A stretch of DNA of 22,073 bases from an uncultured Ignavibacteria bacterium. Its GTDB lineage: Bacteria; Bacteroidota; Ignavibacteria; Tepidaquicellales; Tepidaquicellaceae. The position numbers were made by a program, and so were the translations under genes. The stretch covers positions 1 to 22,073 of the forward strand of contig CALEVL010000340.1 of the NCBI GenBank assembly GCA_937924675.1, in the 5' to 3' direction. The notes beneath the pieces were generated by a model. The model worked only from the letters and a program-made list of their open reading frames with translations, made no database searches and was not told the origin of the DNA. This document shows, piece after piece, positions 1 to 7,989 of the stretch (positions within the stretch are counted from its first letter, which is position 1; every line of letters starts with the position of its first letter).

Positions 1-1005
1 GAAGGTTTATATGTTCCGTGGAGCATAGTATTCACTGACAATAATCGTATACTTTTCACGGAAAGAAATGGAAATCTCCGCGTCATTCAAAACAACGTGC
101 TGATGGAAAAGCCGCTTATGGATTTTGAAGAAGTTTCTGCAAAGGGTGAGGCAGGATTGCTTGGGCTTGCTTTAGATCCGGATTATGCAGTGAATAAGAT
201 GATCTATGTTGCTTATGCATATTCTTCAAACGATGGAATGAAAGTGAAAGTAGTTCGATACACAGATGAGGGAGATAAACTGACCGGTGAGAAACCAATC
301 ATAAGTGATATTCCGGCTGAATCATACCATGCGGGATGCCGGCTCAGATTTGGTCCCGATGGCAAATTATATATCACCACGGGCGATGCCGGCGAAAGAG
401 ATCTTGCACAGAATACAAATAATCTTTTCGGAAAAATTCTTAGAATAAATGCTGACGGTTCTGTCCCTTCAGATAATCCTTTCCCGGGCAATCCGGTATG
501 GAGTTATGGACACAGAAACCCGCAAGGGATTGACTGGTATCCGGGCACTGATATAATGTATTCGACTGAGCATGGTCCTTCCGGATTTGACGGTCCCGGC
601 GGCGGTGATGAAGTCAACGTAATAGTTAAAGGTGGTAATTATGGATGGCCGGAGGTCTCTCATGAAGAAAGCAGAAGCGGAATGATCTCGCCTGTGCTTG
701 TTTATACTCCGGCTGTAGCACCTGCATCGGGAATGTTTTACAAGTCAGATTCATTGCCTCAATTCAAAAATAATTTCTTTTTCGGATGTCTCCGCGGCAA
801 TGCGATTATGCGTGTAGTTGTTGATGAAAAGGATCCTTCAAAAGTGCTCAGCGCAGAAAAGTTAAGTGAAGTAAAATTCGGGAGAATTCGCGATGTTGCT
901 GAAGGTCCTGATGGTGCAATCTATTTCTCAACAAGCAACAAAGACGGCAGAGGAAATCCTGCCGATGGTGATGATAAGATTTACAGAATCCGAAAGAGTA
1001 ATTGA
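1..1005 (+). CDS. PQQ-dependent sugar (glucose/sorbosone) dehydrogenase, 5'-truncated by window edge
   Basis: Frame 1 is open from base 1 to the TAA at 1003-1005, so the start lies outside the window; the internal ATG at 97 is not the true start. About 334 residues are visible. The first codons read VPWSIVFTDNNRILFTER, which fits the first propeller blade of soluble PQQ sugar dehydrogenases (Asd/YliI type). Family motifs follow in order: GEAGLLGLALDPDY, RLRFGPDGKLYITTGD, GHRNPQGIDWYP, EHGP...GGGDEVNVI and GGNYGWPEV near the C-terminus. Members are six-bladed beta-propellers that oxidise aldose sugars using PQQ and calcium, usually in the periplasm; any signal peptide would be in the missing part. 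The stretch SGFDGPGG between EHGP and GGDE looks like a small insertion relative to the common form. It converges on hisA with 28 bp between stops. The family call is firm, the substrate unknown. Confidence 0.9.
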   Translation, partial: EGLYVPWSIVFTDNNRILFTERNGNLRVIQNNVLMEKPLMDFEEVSAKGEAGLLGLALDPDYAVNKMIYVAYAYSSNDGMKVKVVRYTDEGDKLTGEKPIISDIPAESYHAGCRLRFGPDGKLYITTGDAGERDLAQNTNNLFGKILRINADGSVPSDNPFPGNPVWSYGHRNPQGIDWYPGTDIMYSTEHGPSGFDGPGGGDEVNVIVKGGNYGWPEVSHEESRSGMISPVLVYTPAVAPASGMFYKSDSLPQFKNNFFFGCLRGNAIMRVVVDEKDPSKVLSAEKLSEVKFGRIRDVAEGPDGAIYFSTSNKDGRGNPADGDDKIYRIRKSN

Positions 1006-1033
1006 AGCAATTGGTTAACAGTAACAGAATCGA

Positions 1034-1798
1034 TCAATCAACCTTTGGAAGCTCAAGCGAGGTATCTTTAGATTCAATATCTCTCCAAATCCTTTGGCAA
1101 GGGAACTGATTTTCGTAGAGTGCTCTTGAGATCATTACAGAATCAATTCCGAATTTTTCGAGATCCATTACTTTGCGGAGATCGTTGTACGAAGATATGC
1201 CTCCGGCAGATGTGATTTTCATCTTTGTGTTCTGTGCAATTTCAAGGAGTCTCTCAACATGCGGACCGGATAGATTTCCTACTCTTGTCACATCCTGATA
1301 GATCACACGCTTCACGCCAAGTGATTCCATTTTTTTTGCGAAATCCAATGGAGTTACATCTGCATAGTTGATCCATCCGTCCATCACAACATTGTTAAGT
1401 TTTTCATCAATACAAACAACAAGCTTTGATGAAGAAAATTCATCCAGGAATCTGCTTATGAGATCATGGTCTGTAAGCGCCGCAGTACCCATCACAACTC
1501 TGTAAACCCCAAGTTCTTCTATCACCCATCGTGCAGTTTCAATGTCTCGAATCCCGCCTCCAAGTTGGATTGGCACATCAACCGACTTTGCTATCTCACG
1601 AATCAATTCTGCATTCTTCATATTTCCGAAGATTGCTCCGTCAAGATCAGTTATGTGTATAGTCTTGAAATTTTCCTTTCGGAAAAGCTTTGCTATCTTT
1701 ATCGGACTTTCAGAGTAGAATTCAGTACTTTCTGCGAGGCCCTGTATCACTCTCACACATCTTCCGTCTTTAATATCTATTACAGGAATAACTAACAT
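1034..1798 (-). CDS. hisA: HisA-family phosphoribosyl isomerase, divergent active site
   Basis: 254 residues, ATG start. HisA converts ProFAR to PRFAR in histidine synthesis using a TIM barrel with two phosphate sites. Visible family features are VIDIKDGRCVR (Asp8), IQLGGGIRD at residues 77-85, MGTAA at 103-107, VCIDEK with Asp131 (the second catalytic Asp), and SAGGISS at 197-203. The C-terminal part ALYENQFPCQ..W resembles HisA of green sulfur bacteria as I remember it. Oddities: the strand 6 loop normally reads T-D-[IV]-x-R-D-G-T but here reads Q168-D-V-T-R-V173-G-N, so the usual Thr and the Asp of RDG are both replaced. The second phosphate motif has SRA (Ser224) instead of GRA or GKA. 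The ATG lies 2 nt after the stop of the PorZ-like gene, so the two are probably cotranscribed. No other his gene is in the window. It is either an active but divergent HisA or a paralogue with a changed substrate. Confidence 0.85.
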   Translation of the reverse strand: MLVIPVIDIKDGRCVRVIQGLAESTEFYSESPIKIAKLFRKENFKTIHITDLDGAIFGNMKNAELIREIAKSVDVPIQLGGGIRDIETARWVIEELGVYRVVMGTAALTDHDLISRFLDEFSSSKLVVCIDEKLNNVVMDGWINYADVTPLDFAKKMESLGVKRVIYQDVTRVGNLSGPHVERLLEIAQNTKMKITSAGGISSYNDLRKVMDLEKFGIDSVMISRALYENQFPCQRIWRDIESKDTSLELPKVD

Positions 1799-1800
1799 GG

Positions 1801-4062
1801 CTATTTTCTCACAATGGCTACTTTGCCTTTGCCAACCTTGCTTCCGTCACTGTTGAATGCAACTATTATGTAAATGCCTGATGGAGCATATTCTCCTGAA
1901 CTGTTAAGTCCGTTCCATGTTGCAATTCTTCCGCCCGGGGAATCAAACTCAGCAAAGATATCACCGCTGACAGACATTATTTTAATTGTTGAATTTTCAA
2001 CAAGACCGTCAATCTTCAAGCCAACTGATGATGGTGTAACATAAGGATTTGGAGAAACTTTGATCTCGTCAAAATCAGAAACCGGCTCTACAGCGTCAGT
2101 GAGGTAAGATGACAAACCGTTTTGTGTTCCAAAATAAGCTCTGCCGGTCTTCTGGCTGACTGCAATAGTATTCACTTTGTTTGACAGCAACGGTGAGTTG
2201 GAAGTATTCAATTGTTCTATAAGAGTAGAACCATCTGATGACAAATGAAATACTCCGTTTGTTTCTGTGCCTATCCACTTATCATTCAAAATGTCATTGG
2301 CTATTGTTACGCAATTTTCCGTGAACGGAACCCGCAGATTTCCGGATATAATTCCAAGCTTTTGTGGTCTCGGCGGTTGTGTCGGATTTTGAATTGCGCC
2401 AAGCGGGTTGGCAATTATAAATACTCCATTGTTTGTCGTGATCCAAACTTCATTATTTCTTTCTACAATTAAGTAGGTAATGTTTGTGATCTCTGAACCG
2501 AAGTCTGCAATATCATAAATTCCGTAAATGTCGTCATTCGGATTTTCAAGGGTTCCATTCTCGTTGTAAAAATAAACTCCTGATCTTGTCCCGGCAGAAA
2601 CAATCCATTTCGTATTGTAAGAATCAACAGCAATCTGAGACAGGGTAGAGGAACCAATGATAGAAGGATTGGAGATTCCTATCCATTGGTTATTGGTAAA
2701 TGCGTAAAGTGATCTTCCCGAATTTGATCTGAAAAACGAAACCCAGAAAACAGCATTGTTATCAAATGCACCGCCGTAAGAAGAGCAGAAATTCGGATCC
2801 TCCGGTATCCCGGGCAATACTGAGTTTGAGGTATTGAAATTCGTAATCTGCTCTCCAATGATCCTTGTCGGCCCTCCGCCAAATCCCATTGCCCAGATAG
2901 TTCCGTTTCCGTAAGTAATCTTCTGAAACCAGTTTGAGGTTCCTATTTCCGGATGGGAAGCTACATTGAAGTTCTCCCAGTTAGTTCCGTCGAATCTATA
3001 GAATCCGTTTGTAGGTAATCCTCCTGCTGTCCAGATGTTTCCGTTGTCATCAAGAGCTAACTGGCTGAAAACATTTGAATAAGGGCTGTTTGGAAATATG
3101 AATGAAGTATAATCTTCGAGACGGATACCATTATCCAAGAGCCCTGCAATCGGCTGTTGATTAGCATTGTGCGATAATGTTGAATAATTAGCCGGATCAA
3201 GATAAGTATTTACGGCAGGAAGATTATCAGCCGGAGCAAAGTAGATTCTGCTACCGCCAATGAAAAAAACATTTGAGCCAATTGCATCAATCTCTTTTAT
3301 TGGAAGTGATGAAACAGTGCCGTTTGGATAGGGCTGCCAGATATTTCCGTCAAAGTAGCTAAAACCGCCATCAGAACCTGCGAGAACAAGATTACCTGCT
3401 GTTTCAATTGCTCTGACTTCAGCATTGAGAGGTGCTTGATTGTAGTTAGACCAAGAAGCAGGATTGTTCAGATTTGCACTAACGTAATTCGCCCATGCAA
3501 CTCCCGCTTTTGTAGCTGCATAAAGATTGTCACCTTTTGTAACAAGCGAGTAAACAATTGTATTTACCGGAAAGCTTCCAAGCTTGTAATATGGTGCATC
3601 AATGAAATTCAGACTTGTTACAGAGATCTTCTGTATTCCGTAACCCGTAGCAACGAACATGAAATTTCCTGCCGGAAGGAGTCTGTTTATGGTTTTGTTT
3701 GACTCAGATGAGTTCTTAATATCGAAAATATACTTCCATCCTAGATTAGCAAGATCTAAGATTGATATCGAACCGTCAGCAGCTCCGATCCATAATCTCC
3801 TCTTGTTGTCAATTGCGAGGGAGGTTAGATTAATATTGATCAGACCATCAAGATTTGTGTACTTGCTTACTACTTTTCCTGTGTTGTTCTCAACTACAAA
3901 TAATCCTCCTTTAGAAGCACAGTAGATCTTTCCATCAGTTGCATCATAAGCTATTGAAGTCACACTCTTGAGGTCAGTGAAATTTTCCCAGTCAGTTTTC
4001 TGGGAAATGGATTGGCGCACAGGAAGAAGCAAAAGTAGTGTTGCAATTATTATTGATCGCAT
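1801..4062 (-). CDS. PorZ-like secreted beta-propeller protein with T9SS sorting domain
   Basis: 753 residues from the ATG at 4062. That start gives a clean signal peptide (MRSIIIATLLLLLPV, cleavage near residue 20); the TTG nine codons upstream (4089) is possible but adds a poor n-region. The mature N-terminus repeats propeller-type units such as GKIYCASKGGLFVVEN, RRLWIGAADGSISIL and GDNLYAATKAGVAWA. Pattern and spacing, including 'IFDIKNSSESNKTINRL', resemble the N-terminal propeller of PorZ, a surface T9SS component of Porphyromonas. The middle carries further two-component-regulator-type propeller motifs (NEVWITTNNGVF, NDKWIGTETNGVFHL). Residues about 664-753 form a type A sorting tail: VSPNPYVTP, a Trp-Asn-Gly turn, SGIYIIVA and a terminal KVAIVRK. 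PorZ helps attach A-LPS to T9SS cargo, but the assignment rests on pattern similarity only; a generic cell-surface propeller protein is the alternative. It is followed after 2 nt by hisA. Confidence 0.75.
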   Translation of the reverse strand: MRSIIIATLLLLLPVRQSISQKTDWENFTDLKSVTSIAYDATDGKIYCASKGGLFVVENNTGKVVSKYTNLDGLININLTSLAIDNKRRLWIGAADGSISILDLANLGWKYIFDIKNSSESNKTINRLLPAGNFMFVATGYGIQKISVTSLNFIDAPYYKLGSFPVNTIVYSLVTKGDNLYAATKAGVAWANYVSANLNNPASWSNYNQAPLNAEVRAIETAGNLVLAGSDGGFSYFDGNIWQPYPNGTVSSLPIKEIDAIGSNVFFIGGSRIYFAPADNLPAVNTYLDPANYSTLSHNANQQPIAGLLDNGIRLEDYTSFIFPNSPYSNVFSQLALDDNGNIWTAGGLPTNGFYRFDGTNWENFNVASHPEIGTSNWFQKITYGNGTIWAMGFGGGPTRIIGEQITNFNTSNSVLPGIPEDPNFCSSYGGAFDNNAVFWVSFFRSNSGRSLYAFTNNQWIGISNPSIIGSSTLSQIAVDSYNTKWIVSAGTRSGVYFYNENGTLENPNDDIYGIYDIADFGSEITNITYLIVERNNEVWITTNNGVFIIANPLGAIQNPTQPPRPQKLGIISGNLRVPFTENCVTIANDILNDKWIGTETNGVFHLSSDGSTLIEQLNTSNSPLLSNKVNTIAVSQKTGRAYFGTQNGLSSYLTDAVEPVSDFDEIKVSPNPYVTPSSVGLKIDGLVENSTIKIMSVSGDIFAEFDSPGGRIATWNGLNSSGEYAPSGIYIIVAFNSDGSKVGKGKVAIVRK

Positions 4063-4172
4063 TCGAGTTAAATGGTTTACTTGATTCAAAAGCGTAGTCA
4101 GCGGTATCTAGGCATTTAATTGAATTTGTGATTTCCGGATAAACCGGCTGAAGTTATATTACGATTGGGAGT

Positions 4173-4625
4173 TTAGTTCACTATTACAACGCTCGTGAAA
4201 ACATTGTTTTCTCTAACAGCATCATTTGATCTGTTATCAGGATCAATCGTAAAAGTCAGATCATATGTTCCGGGACCCGGATCCGGTCCTATTACAACAT
4301 TGAAGGTGAAAATTTTTGTTTGCTTATCAGCAAGTTCGTCAAGATTTTCAAAATTGTTAACCTGTACTTGTCCAGTTTCACGCTTAACCAACTTAAGATT
4401 AACCTGACAATCAGTTGTAGTTTCAGCAGTGCATTCATCGGTGGAATTATTAGCAACTGTAAAAGTAAGCTGAAAAGTCTGATTGACTGTTGCTGCAGAA
4501 GGAAAGTTCTGAGAAGTTAGCTTCAAATCGGGTTTTGCTCCGTTTGAGCAATTAGAGTCGCATGAATTCAATGTCAACGAAGTTAGGATTAAGAGCATTA
4601 TCAGAAGAACTCTGTTCAACCTCAT
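4173..4625 (-). CDS. Small CARDB-like lipoprotein
   Basis: 150 residues, ATG start. The N-terminus has two arginines, a hydrophobic core (VLLIMLLILTSLTL) and a lipobox-like LNSC with the acceptor Cys at residue 22; Asn at -2 is unusual. From residue about 33 there is one Ig-like beta-sandwich of CARDB type: PDLKLTSQNFP, FQLTFTVANNST, a KIFTFNV strand, GTYDLTFTIDPDN and a final ENNVFTSVVIV. CARDB modules are adhesion or assembly domains of exported proteins. Extra cysteines (26, 64 and 72 approximately) could form disulfides. The gene stands alone between the protease and the PorZ-like gene, with 147 bp upstream and 110 bp downstream. The function is not known from sequence. Confidence 0.7.
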   Translation of the reverse strand: MRLNRVLLIMLLILTSLTLNSCDSNCSNGAKPDLKLTSQNFPSAATVNQTFQLTFTVANNSTDECTAETTTDCQVNLKLVKRETGQVQVNNFENLDELADKQTKIFTFNVVIGPDPGPGTYDLTFTIDPDNRSNDAVRENNVFTSVVIVN

Positions 4626-4647
4626 TTGTTCTTATTATTTTTGATTT

Positions 4648-4715
4648 TTGAAAAATATACAAGCCTGAAGAAATAAGAAACTACTAAAGCCATTGAAAAA
4701 TATGCAAGCCTTGAA
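4648..4715. repeat. Imperfect 23-bp direct repeat upstream of the lipoprotein gene
   Basis: The segment at 4648-4670 (TTGAAAAATATACAAGCC and following bases) recurs at 4693-4715 as TTGAAAAATATGCAAGCC plus a similar tail. The copies start 45 bp apart. The second copy is also one arm of the terminator hairpin for the protease gene. The first sits just before the lipoprotein ATG, so it looks like a local duplication. No function is assigned. Confidence 0.5.
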
Positions 4716-4737
4716 ATCAAAAATCAAGGCCTGCATA
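4696..4737 (-). terminator. Rho-independent terminator of the metalloprotease gene
   Basis: On the minus strand a 14-bp stem (arms 4724-4737 and 4701-4714, one G-U pair, otherwise complete) encloses a 9-nt loop and is followed by a run of five T (complement of 4696-4700). It begins 35 nt after the stop of the protease gene at 4773. Confidence 0.8.
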
Positions 4738-4772
4738 AACATTCCCAAGATTTATGGCAGAATCAATTGTTG

Positions 4773-6998
4773 CTACTTTATTAGTAGCATCTTCTTAGTG
4801 TCAACAAAACCTTCCGTCTGTAACCTGTAATAATATACTCCGCTCGGATAATTTGCTCCTGCAAATGTGGCTCTGTAGCTTCCCGGCTGAAGCAAATCAC
4901 TAACAAGTGTTTCTATTTCTTTTCCAAGCATATCATAGACAGAGAGCTTTACGTTCTGAAGCTTTGCAACATCAAAGTTAATGATTGTAGCCGGATTGAA
5001 GGGATTCGGATAATTGTTCCCAAGTTCAAATTTTTCCGGAACTACCGATGAAATCTGGTAAATACCAACATTAGTCCTTTTGAATGTAATTATATTGGCA
5101 TTTGAAGATGAAGTGGAATCATACCCGTTATAAGCCCAACCGCGCCAGGAACATCTGACGGAATCCCCAACTGTGCCAAGTGTTCCGGCAAGTGAATCAA
5201 GGAAACTGTTTCTCAGACTAATGGCCGTATCTACACCATTATCATCGCTTGTATAGACATAGTCAAAAGTAGTTCCGATCTTTCTTATCTTGAACTTGTA
5301 TCTCAGTGACGGATGAGCACCGGCTTTGTTCCATGTGAATTTTTCCAGATTGGAATTAGTAGATGCTGTCTGAATAGACGAAAGAGTAGGGGGTGATACA
5401 ACGCTGAAAGGAACATAACTGAGAATTATCTTGAACGCCGTATCGCTTGTATCTCCTTCTGCAGTATTGGAAGAGTTCAGCACTCTTACCTTTGCCTGAT
5501 TAGTATAACCAATATAGGGAACAGACCATGCAAGTTCTCTTTGTTGTGCAGGAACGTTATTCTGAATTGTGATCCACGAGCCACCGTTATCCGTTGTGAA
5601 CTCAATATTAACGTTTCCCGACAGTGATGTTCCCCAGTAAATTCTCGCTTGAGTCAATGTTCTGAATGACTCTCCGCCATTTGGATAAGCAGTCAGAATT
5701 GGCCTTTCGGAATTAGTCAGGCAACCGGCAGCTTCTGCAGAATTCCTTATCAAAGCACCCGGTTGATCGCCAAAGTCCATGATGACACTTCCTCCCGAAA
5801 CAATATCGCAATAACTCATAATAGTACCGGCAGTCGGGTGTGTCGGACCTGAGTAGCATCCGCCTTCAACCTCAACGCATGTGTCGATCGGACCTCCTGC
5901 CCATGAGCAGTTGTGAGTATGAGGTGAGCCGAAATTGTGTCCCATCTCATGTGCAATAACAACCACATCATAAGAATATGCAGGCAATTGATTTATGGTT
6001 CCGTTTAGTGTTGCGCTCAGCCCGTATCCAAAACTTGTATTGCAGAGTACATTCAAGTATGCAATTCCTGCAACATTCAAATTGTTTCTTCTGCTTACAA
6101 GGTGCGCAATTACTCTGTCAACTGAGCCCTGTGTATTTATCCACTCTGCTCTGAATTGATTCAACAGTGTGCTTCCGTCAGTTGATGTGTAAGGATCCTG
6201 AGTGGTCCACACTCTGAGGTAGCCAACTATCAGCTGAATATTCATATCCTTGACATAAACTGCTGAAGTTGCAGACATGAGTGCAAGCGTATAAGCAGAA
6301 GCATTTGCCACTGAGTTGCCGTATGCTCCGTATGTGAAATAATCCACATCGATTGCAACCTTTGCTACGCGAAGATCATTTGAAAGATCAGATTCTTTTA
6401 CACTCAGTTCCTGAATCCTTTTTACAATCTCATCAGGAACAGGAAATTGCTCCGAGCCGCAATTAAAACCTCTTCGTGATTTTAATTTGCTCTCTTGATA
6501 TAGAACGTAATCAGCGGTTTCATTATTCTGTTTGTCGTGCAATTTTCCAAGCACATAAGAATCATTGCTTGACTTCATCATTCCAATTATCTTTCCATTG
6601 TAGAATGAAACTGACACAAGTGAATTTCCGGCACCTGTTAATGTACCTTTGTAAGAAAGTACGAGATTTCTTATGTCTATCTTAGTTTCACCAGATTGAG
6701 ACTTTGTAACCGTTCTTGCATCCGGACTCAGTATTTCAAATCTCTCAAGCTCAGCTTCTACTTTCTGTGTCGCTGAGATAGGAATCAGCAATCTAAGCCG
6801 GTAGTTTTTCTCGAGAACTATTCTATCGTAAAATTCCTTGTTGATCTCAAGTATCACAGCACCATCAACCTGATCTGCAAGTTCATTTACGGCAGATAAA
6901 GTCTTTGCACTGTTAAATCTGAACAGGTCTACCGGTTCATCCTGTGCAAATGCGAGTGAAGCAAACAGCAAAATTACAGGTATAAGTAACTTTTTCAT
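4773..6998 (-). CDS. Secreted reprolysin-like zinc metalloprotease with T9SS sorting domain
   Basis: 741 residues, ATG start. A Sec signal peptide (MKKLLIPVILLFASLAFAQ) is followed by a probable propeptide of about 180 residues. The catalytic domain (about 205-430) has the metzincin zinc site HEMGHNFGSPH, with His350, Glu351, His354 and His360, and a Met-turn TIMSYC with Met394. This is the M12B-like type of bacterial proteases. Cysteine-rich segments (THNC, DTCVEVEGGC) flank the site, so disulfides are likely. Next comes an Ig/fibronectin-like region with PNGGESF (about residue 439) and ITWG-type strands. A second beta-rich module leads to a type A sorting tail (about 653-741) with LGNNYPNPFNP, LSVYDMLGKEIETLV, SGVYYYRL and a final KKMLLIK. 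It should be exported across the outer membrane by T9SS and lose tail and propeptide. Substrate unknown. It has its own terminator and lies 80 bp after the DUF1573 gene. Confidence 0.93.
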   Translation of the reverse strand: MKKLLIPVILLFASLAFAQDEPVDLFRFNSAKTLSAVNELADQVDGAVILEINKEFYDRIVLEKNYRLRLLIPISATQKVEAELERFEILSPDARTVTKSQSGETKIDIRNLVLSYKGTLTGAGNSLVSVSFYNGKIIGMMKSSNDSYVLGKLHDKQNNETADYVLYQESKLKSRRGFNCGSEQFPVPDEIVKRIQELSVKESDLSNDLRVAKVAIDVDYFTYGAYGNSVANASAYTLALMSATSAVYVKDMNIQLIVGYLRVWTTQDPYTSTDGSTLLNQFRAEWINTQGSVDRVIAHLVSRRNNLNVAGIAYLNVLCNTSFGYGLSATLNGTINQLPAYSYDVVVIAHEMGHNFGSPHTHNCSWAGGPIDTCVEVEGGCYSGPTHPTAGTIMSYCDIVSGGSVIMDFGDQPGALIRNSAEAAGCLTNSERPILTAYPNGGESFRTLTQARIYWGTSLSGNVNIEFTTDNGGSWITIQNNVPAQQRELAWSVPYIGYTNQAKVRVLNSSNTAEGDTSDTAFKIILSYVPFSVVSPPTLSSIQTASTNSNLEKFTWNKAGAHPSLRYKFKIRKIGTTFDYVYTSDDNGVDTAISLRNSFLDSLAGTLGTVGDSVRCSWRGWAYNGYDSTSSSNANIITFKRTNVGIYQISSVVPEKFELGNNYPNPFNPATIINFDVAKLQNVKLSVYDMLGKEIETLVSDLLQPGSYRATFAGANYPSGVYYYRLQTEGFVDTKKMLLIK

Positions 6999-7020
6999 TT
7001 CTTGAATTTGATAAAATTAC

Positions 7021-7052
7021 AAAAAAAATAGGGACCGTTTGAATGATCCCTA
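7021..7052 (-). terminator. Rho-independent terminator of the ruvB-rhodanese-MauE-DUF1573 operon
   Basis: On the minus strand an 8-bp stem (arms 7045-7052 and 7029-7036, one G-U pair) with an 8-nt loop is followed by eight T (complement of 7021-7028). It starts 26 nt after the DUF1573 stop. It lies just upstream of the protease ATG, so that gene needs its own promoter or readthrough. Confidence 0.88.
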
Positions 7053-7078
7053 CTTAATGATTTTTCATTGTTGCAGAA

Positions 7079-7525
7079 TTACTGCATGTTTGGATCAATA
7101 TCGCAGGTGATACGAAGGTTTTTTTGAGGATTGTCAGGATCGTTTGTGAATACAATGATCTGTTTCTCTTGCCTGCCCTGCCTTCCCTGTGTATTGAATG
7201 AAACTTTGACCTCGCCGGATTCACCTTTGGAATATTCGTTCTTTCCACCGGTTGTGGCACCCGTGCATCCGCAGGAAGTCTGTACTCTTTCAATGATCAA
7301 AGGTGATTTACCTTTGTTCGTAAACTTGAAAGCATACTCAAGCTGAGGACCTTGAGAAACCTTTCCGAAATCATGATAATCTTCTTCAAAAAGTATCTTT
7401 GAAGAACTGCCTGTTGCAGAGATCCTTGAATTGTTCATCAGCATGAACATTACTCCGGCTATTACTGCCATTCCAAAAAGGAAGTAAATTGACTTAGCCG
7501 TTTTAGTCTGAAGGAAGTTTGCCAT
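7079..7525 (-). CDS. Membrane-anchored DUF1573 protein with CxC motif
   Basis: 148 residues, ATG start preceded at 8 nt by AAGGAG (7534-7539), one of the few clear ribosome sites here; it overlaps the stop codon of the upstream gene. Residues about 12-30 form one membrane helix or uncleaved signal, so the rest is probably periplasmic. The DUF1573 Ig-like fold spans about 44-145: FEEDYHDFGKVSQG, YAFKFTNKGKSPLIIERV, TSCGCTGA (Cys85, Cys87), the GEVKVSFNT strand and IIVFTNDPDNP. DUF1573 proteins are common in Bacteroidota and have no settled function. The CGC pair is typical of the family and could bind metal or take part in thiol exchange. It is the last gene of the operon, 12 bp after the MauE/DoxX gene. 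Confidence 0.87.
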   Translation of the reverse strand: MANFLQTKTAKSIYFLFGMAVIAGVMFMLMNNSRISATGSSSKILFEEDYHDFGKVSQGPQLEYAFKFTNKGKSPLIIERVQTSCGCTGATTGGKNEYSKGESGEVKVSFNTQGRQGRQEKQIIVFTNDPDNPQKNLRITCDIDPNMQ

Positions 7526-7537
7526 TAATTATTCTCC

Positions 7538-7987
7538 TTAGTTATTATTTATTGATAATTTCTTTTTGTCTGAATTGAAATAGATCAAAATACATCCGAT
7601 CAGCATAAGGATGTCTTCAATTATTCTTTGTGAAATATCACTCTTTTCGCTAACTGTTTCAAGAGAAAAACAGCCGCAGGATATATCCAGCCCAAGCACA
7701 TATGCTCTCGTAAGGGCAATGATGAATACTATCAACATTGCGCCAATTAGAAACGAACTGCCCTTCTTGAATATTCCAAATATCAGGAATATCCCCGCGA
7801 AAAATTCAATATATGGCAATACTATTGCCAAAATGTTTACAAGCTCTCCGGGAAGAAGCTTGTAATTGTAAATCGCCTTAGCAAATTCCTCCTGATTGAA
7901 TACCTTGCTAAGTGAGGCATAAACAAAAAGCCCTCCAATGACAAGTCTGAGAAGTAGTTGAAAGTACCTGTTAGATAGAAAGCTCAT
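7538..7987 (-). CDS. MauE/DoxX-like four-helix membrane protein with CxC motif
   Basis: 149 residues, ATG start. Hydrophobic segments at about 8-29, 48-72, 77-97 and 121-137 give the DoxX/MauE four-helix pattern. Family features are GGLFVYASLSKV near helix 1 and ILAIVLPYIEFFAGIFLI in helix 2. A short loop after helix 3 holds DISCGCF with Cys104 and Cys106. Relatives (MauE, DoxX, VKOR-like quinone-linked proteins) move electrons between periplasmic thiols and the membrane or help disulfide formation. The specific reaction here is not known. The gene begins 2 nt after the rhodanese gene ends, so coupled translation is likely. The role in a thiol or persulfide relay with its neighbours is inference. 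Confidence 0.85.
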   Translation of the reverse strand: MSFLSNRYFQLLLRLVIGGLFVYASLSKVFNQEEFAKAIYNYKLLPGELVNILAIVLPYIEFFAGIFLIFGIFKKGSSFLIGAMLIVFIIALTRAYVLGLDISCGCFSLETVSEKSDISQRIIEDILMLIGCILIYFNSDKKKLSINNN

Positions 7988-7989
7988 TT

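Noticed and set aside
97..1005. Start of the sugar dehydrogenase at the ATG at 97
   Set aside because: The same frame is open upstream to base 1 and encodes conserved propeller sequence, so this is an internal methionine.
4134..4153. CCGG-ATAAA-CCGG hairpin after the lipoprotein gene
   Set aside because: A four-base stem without a T run is too weak to call as a terminator.
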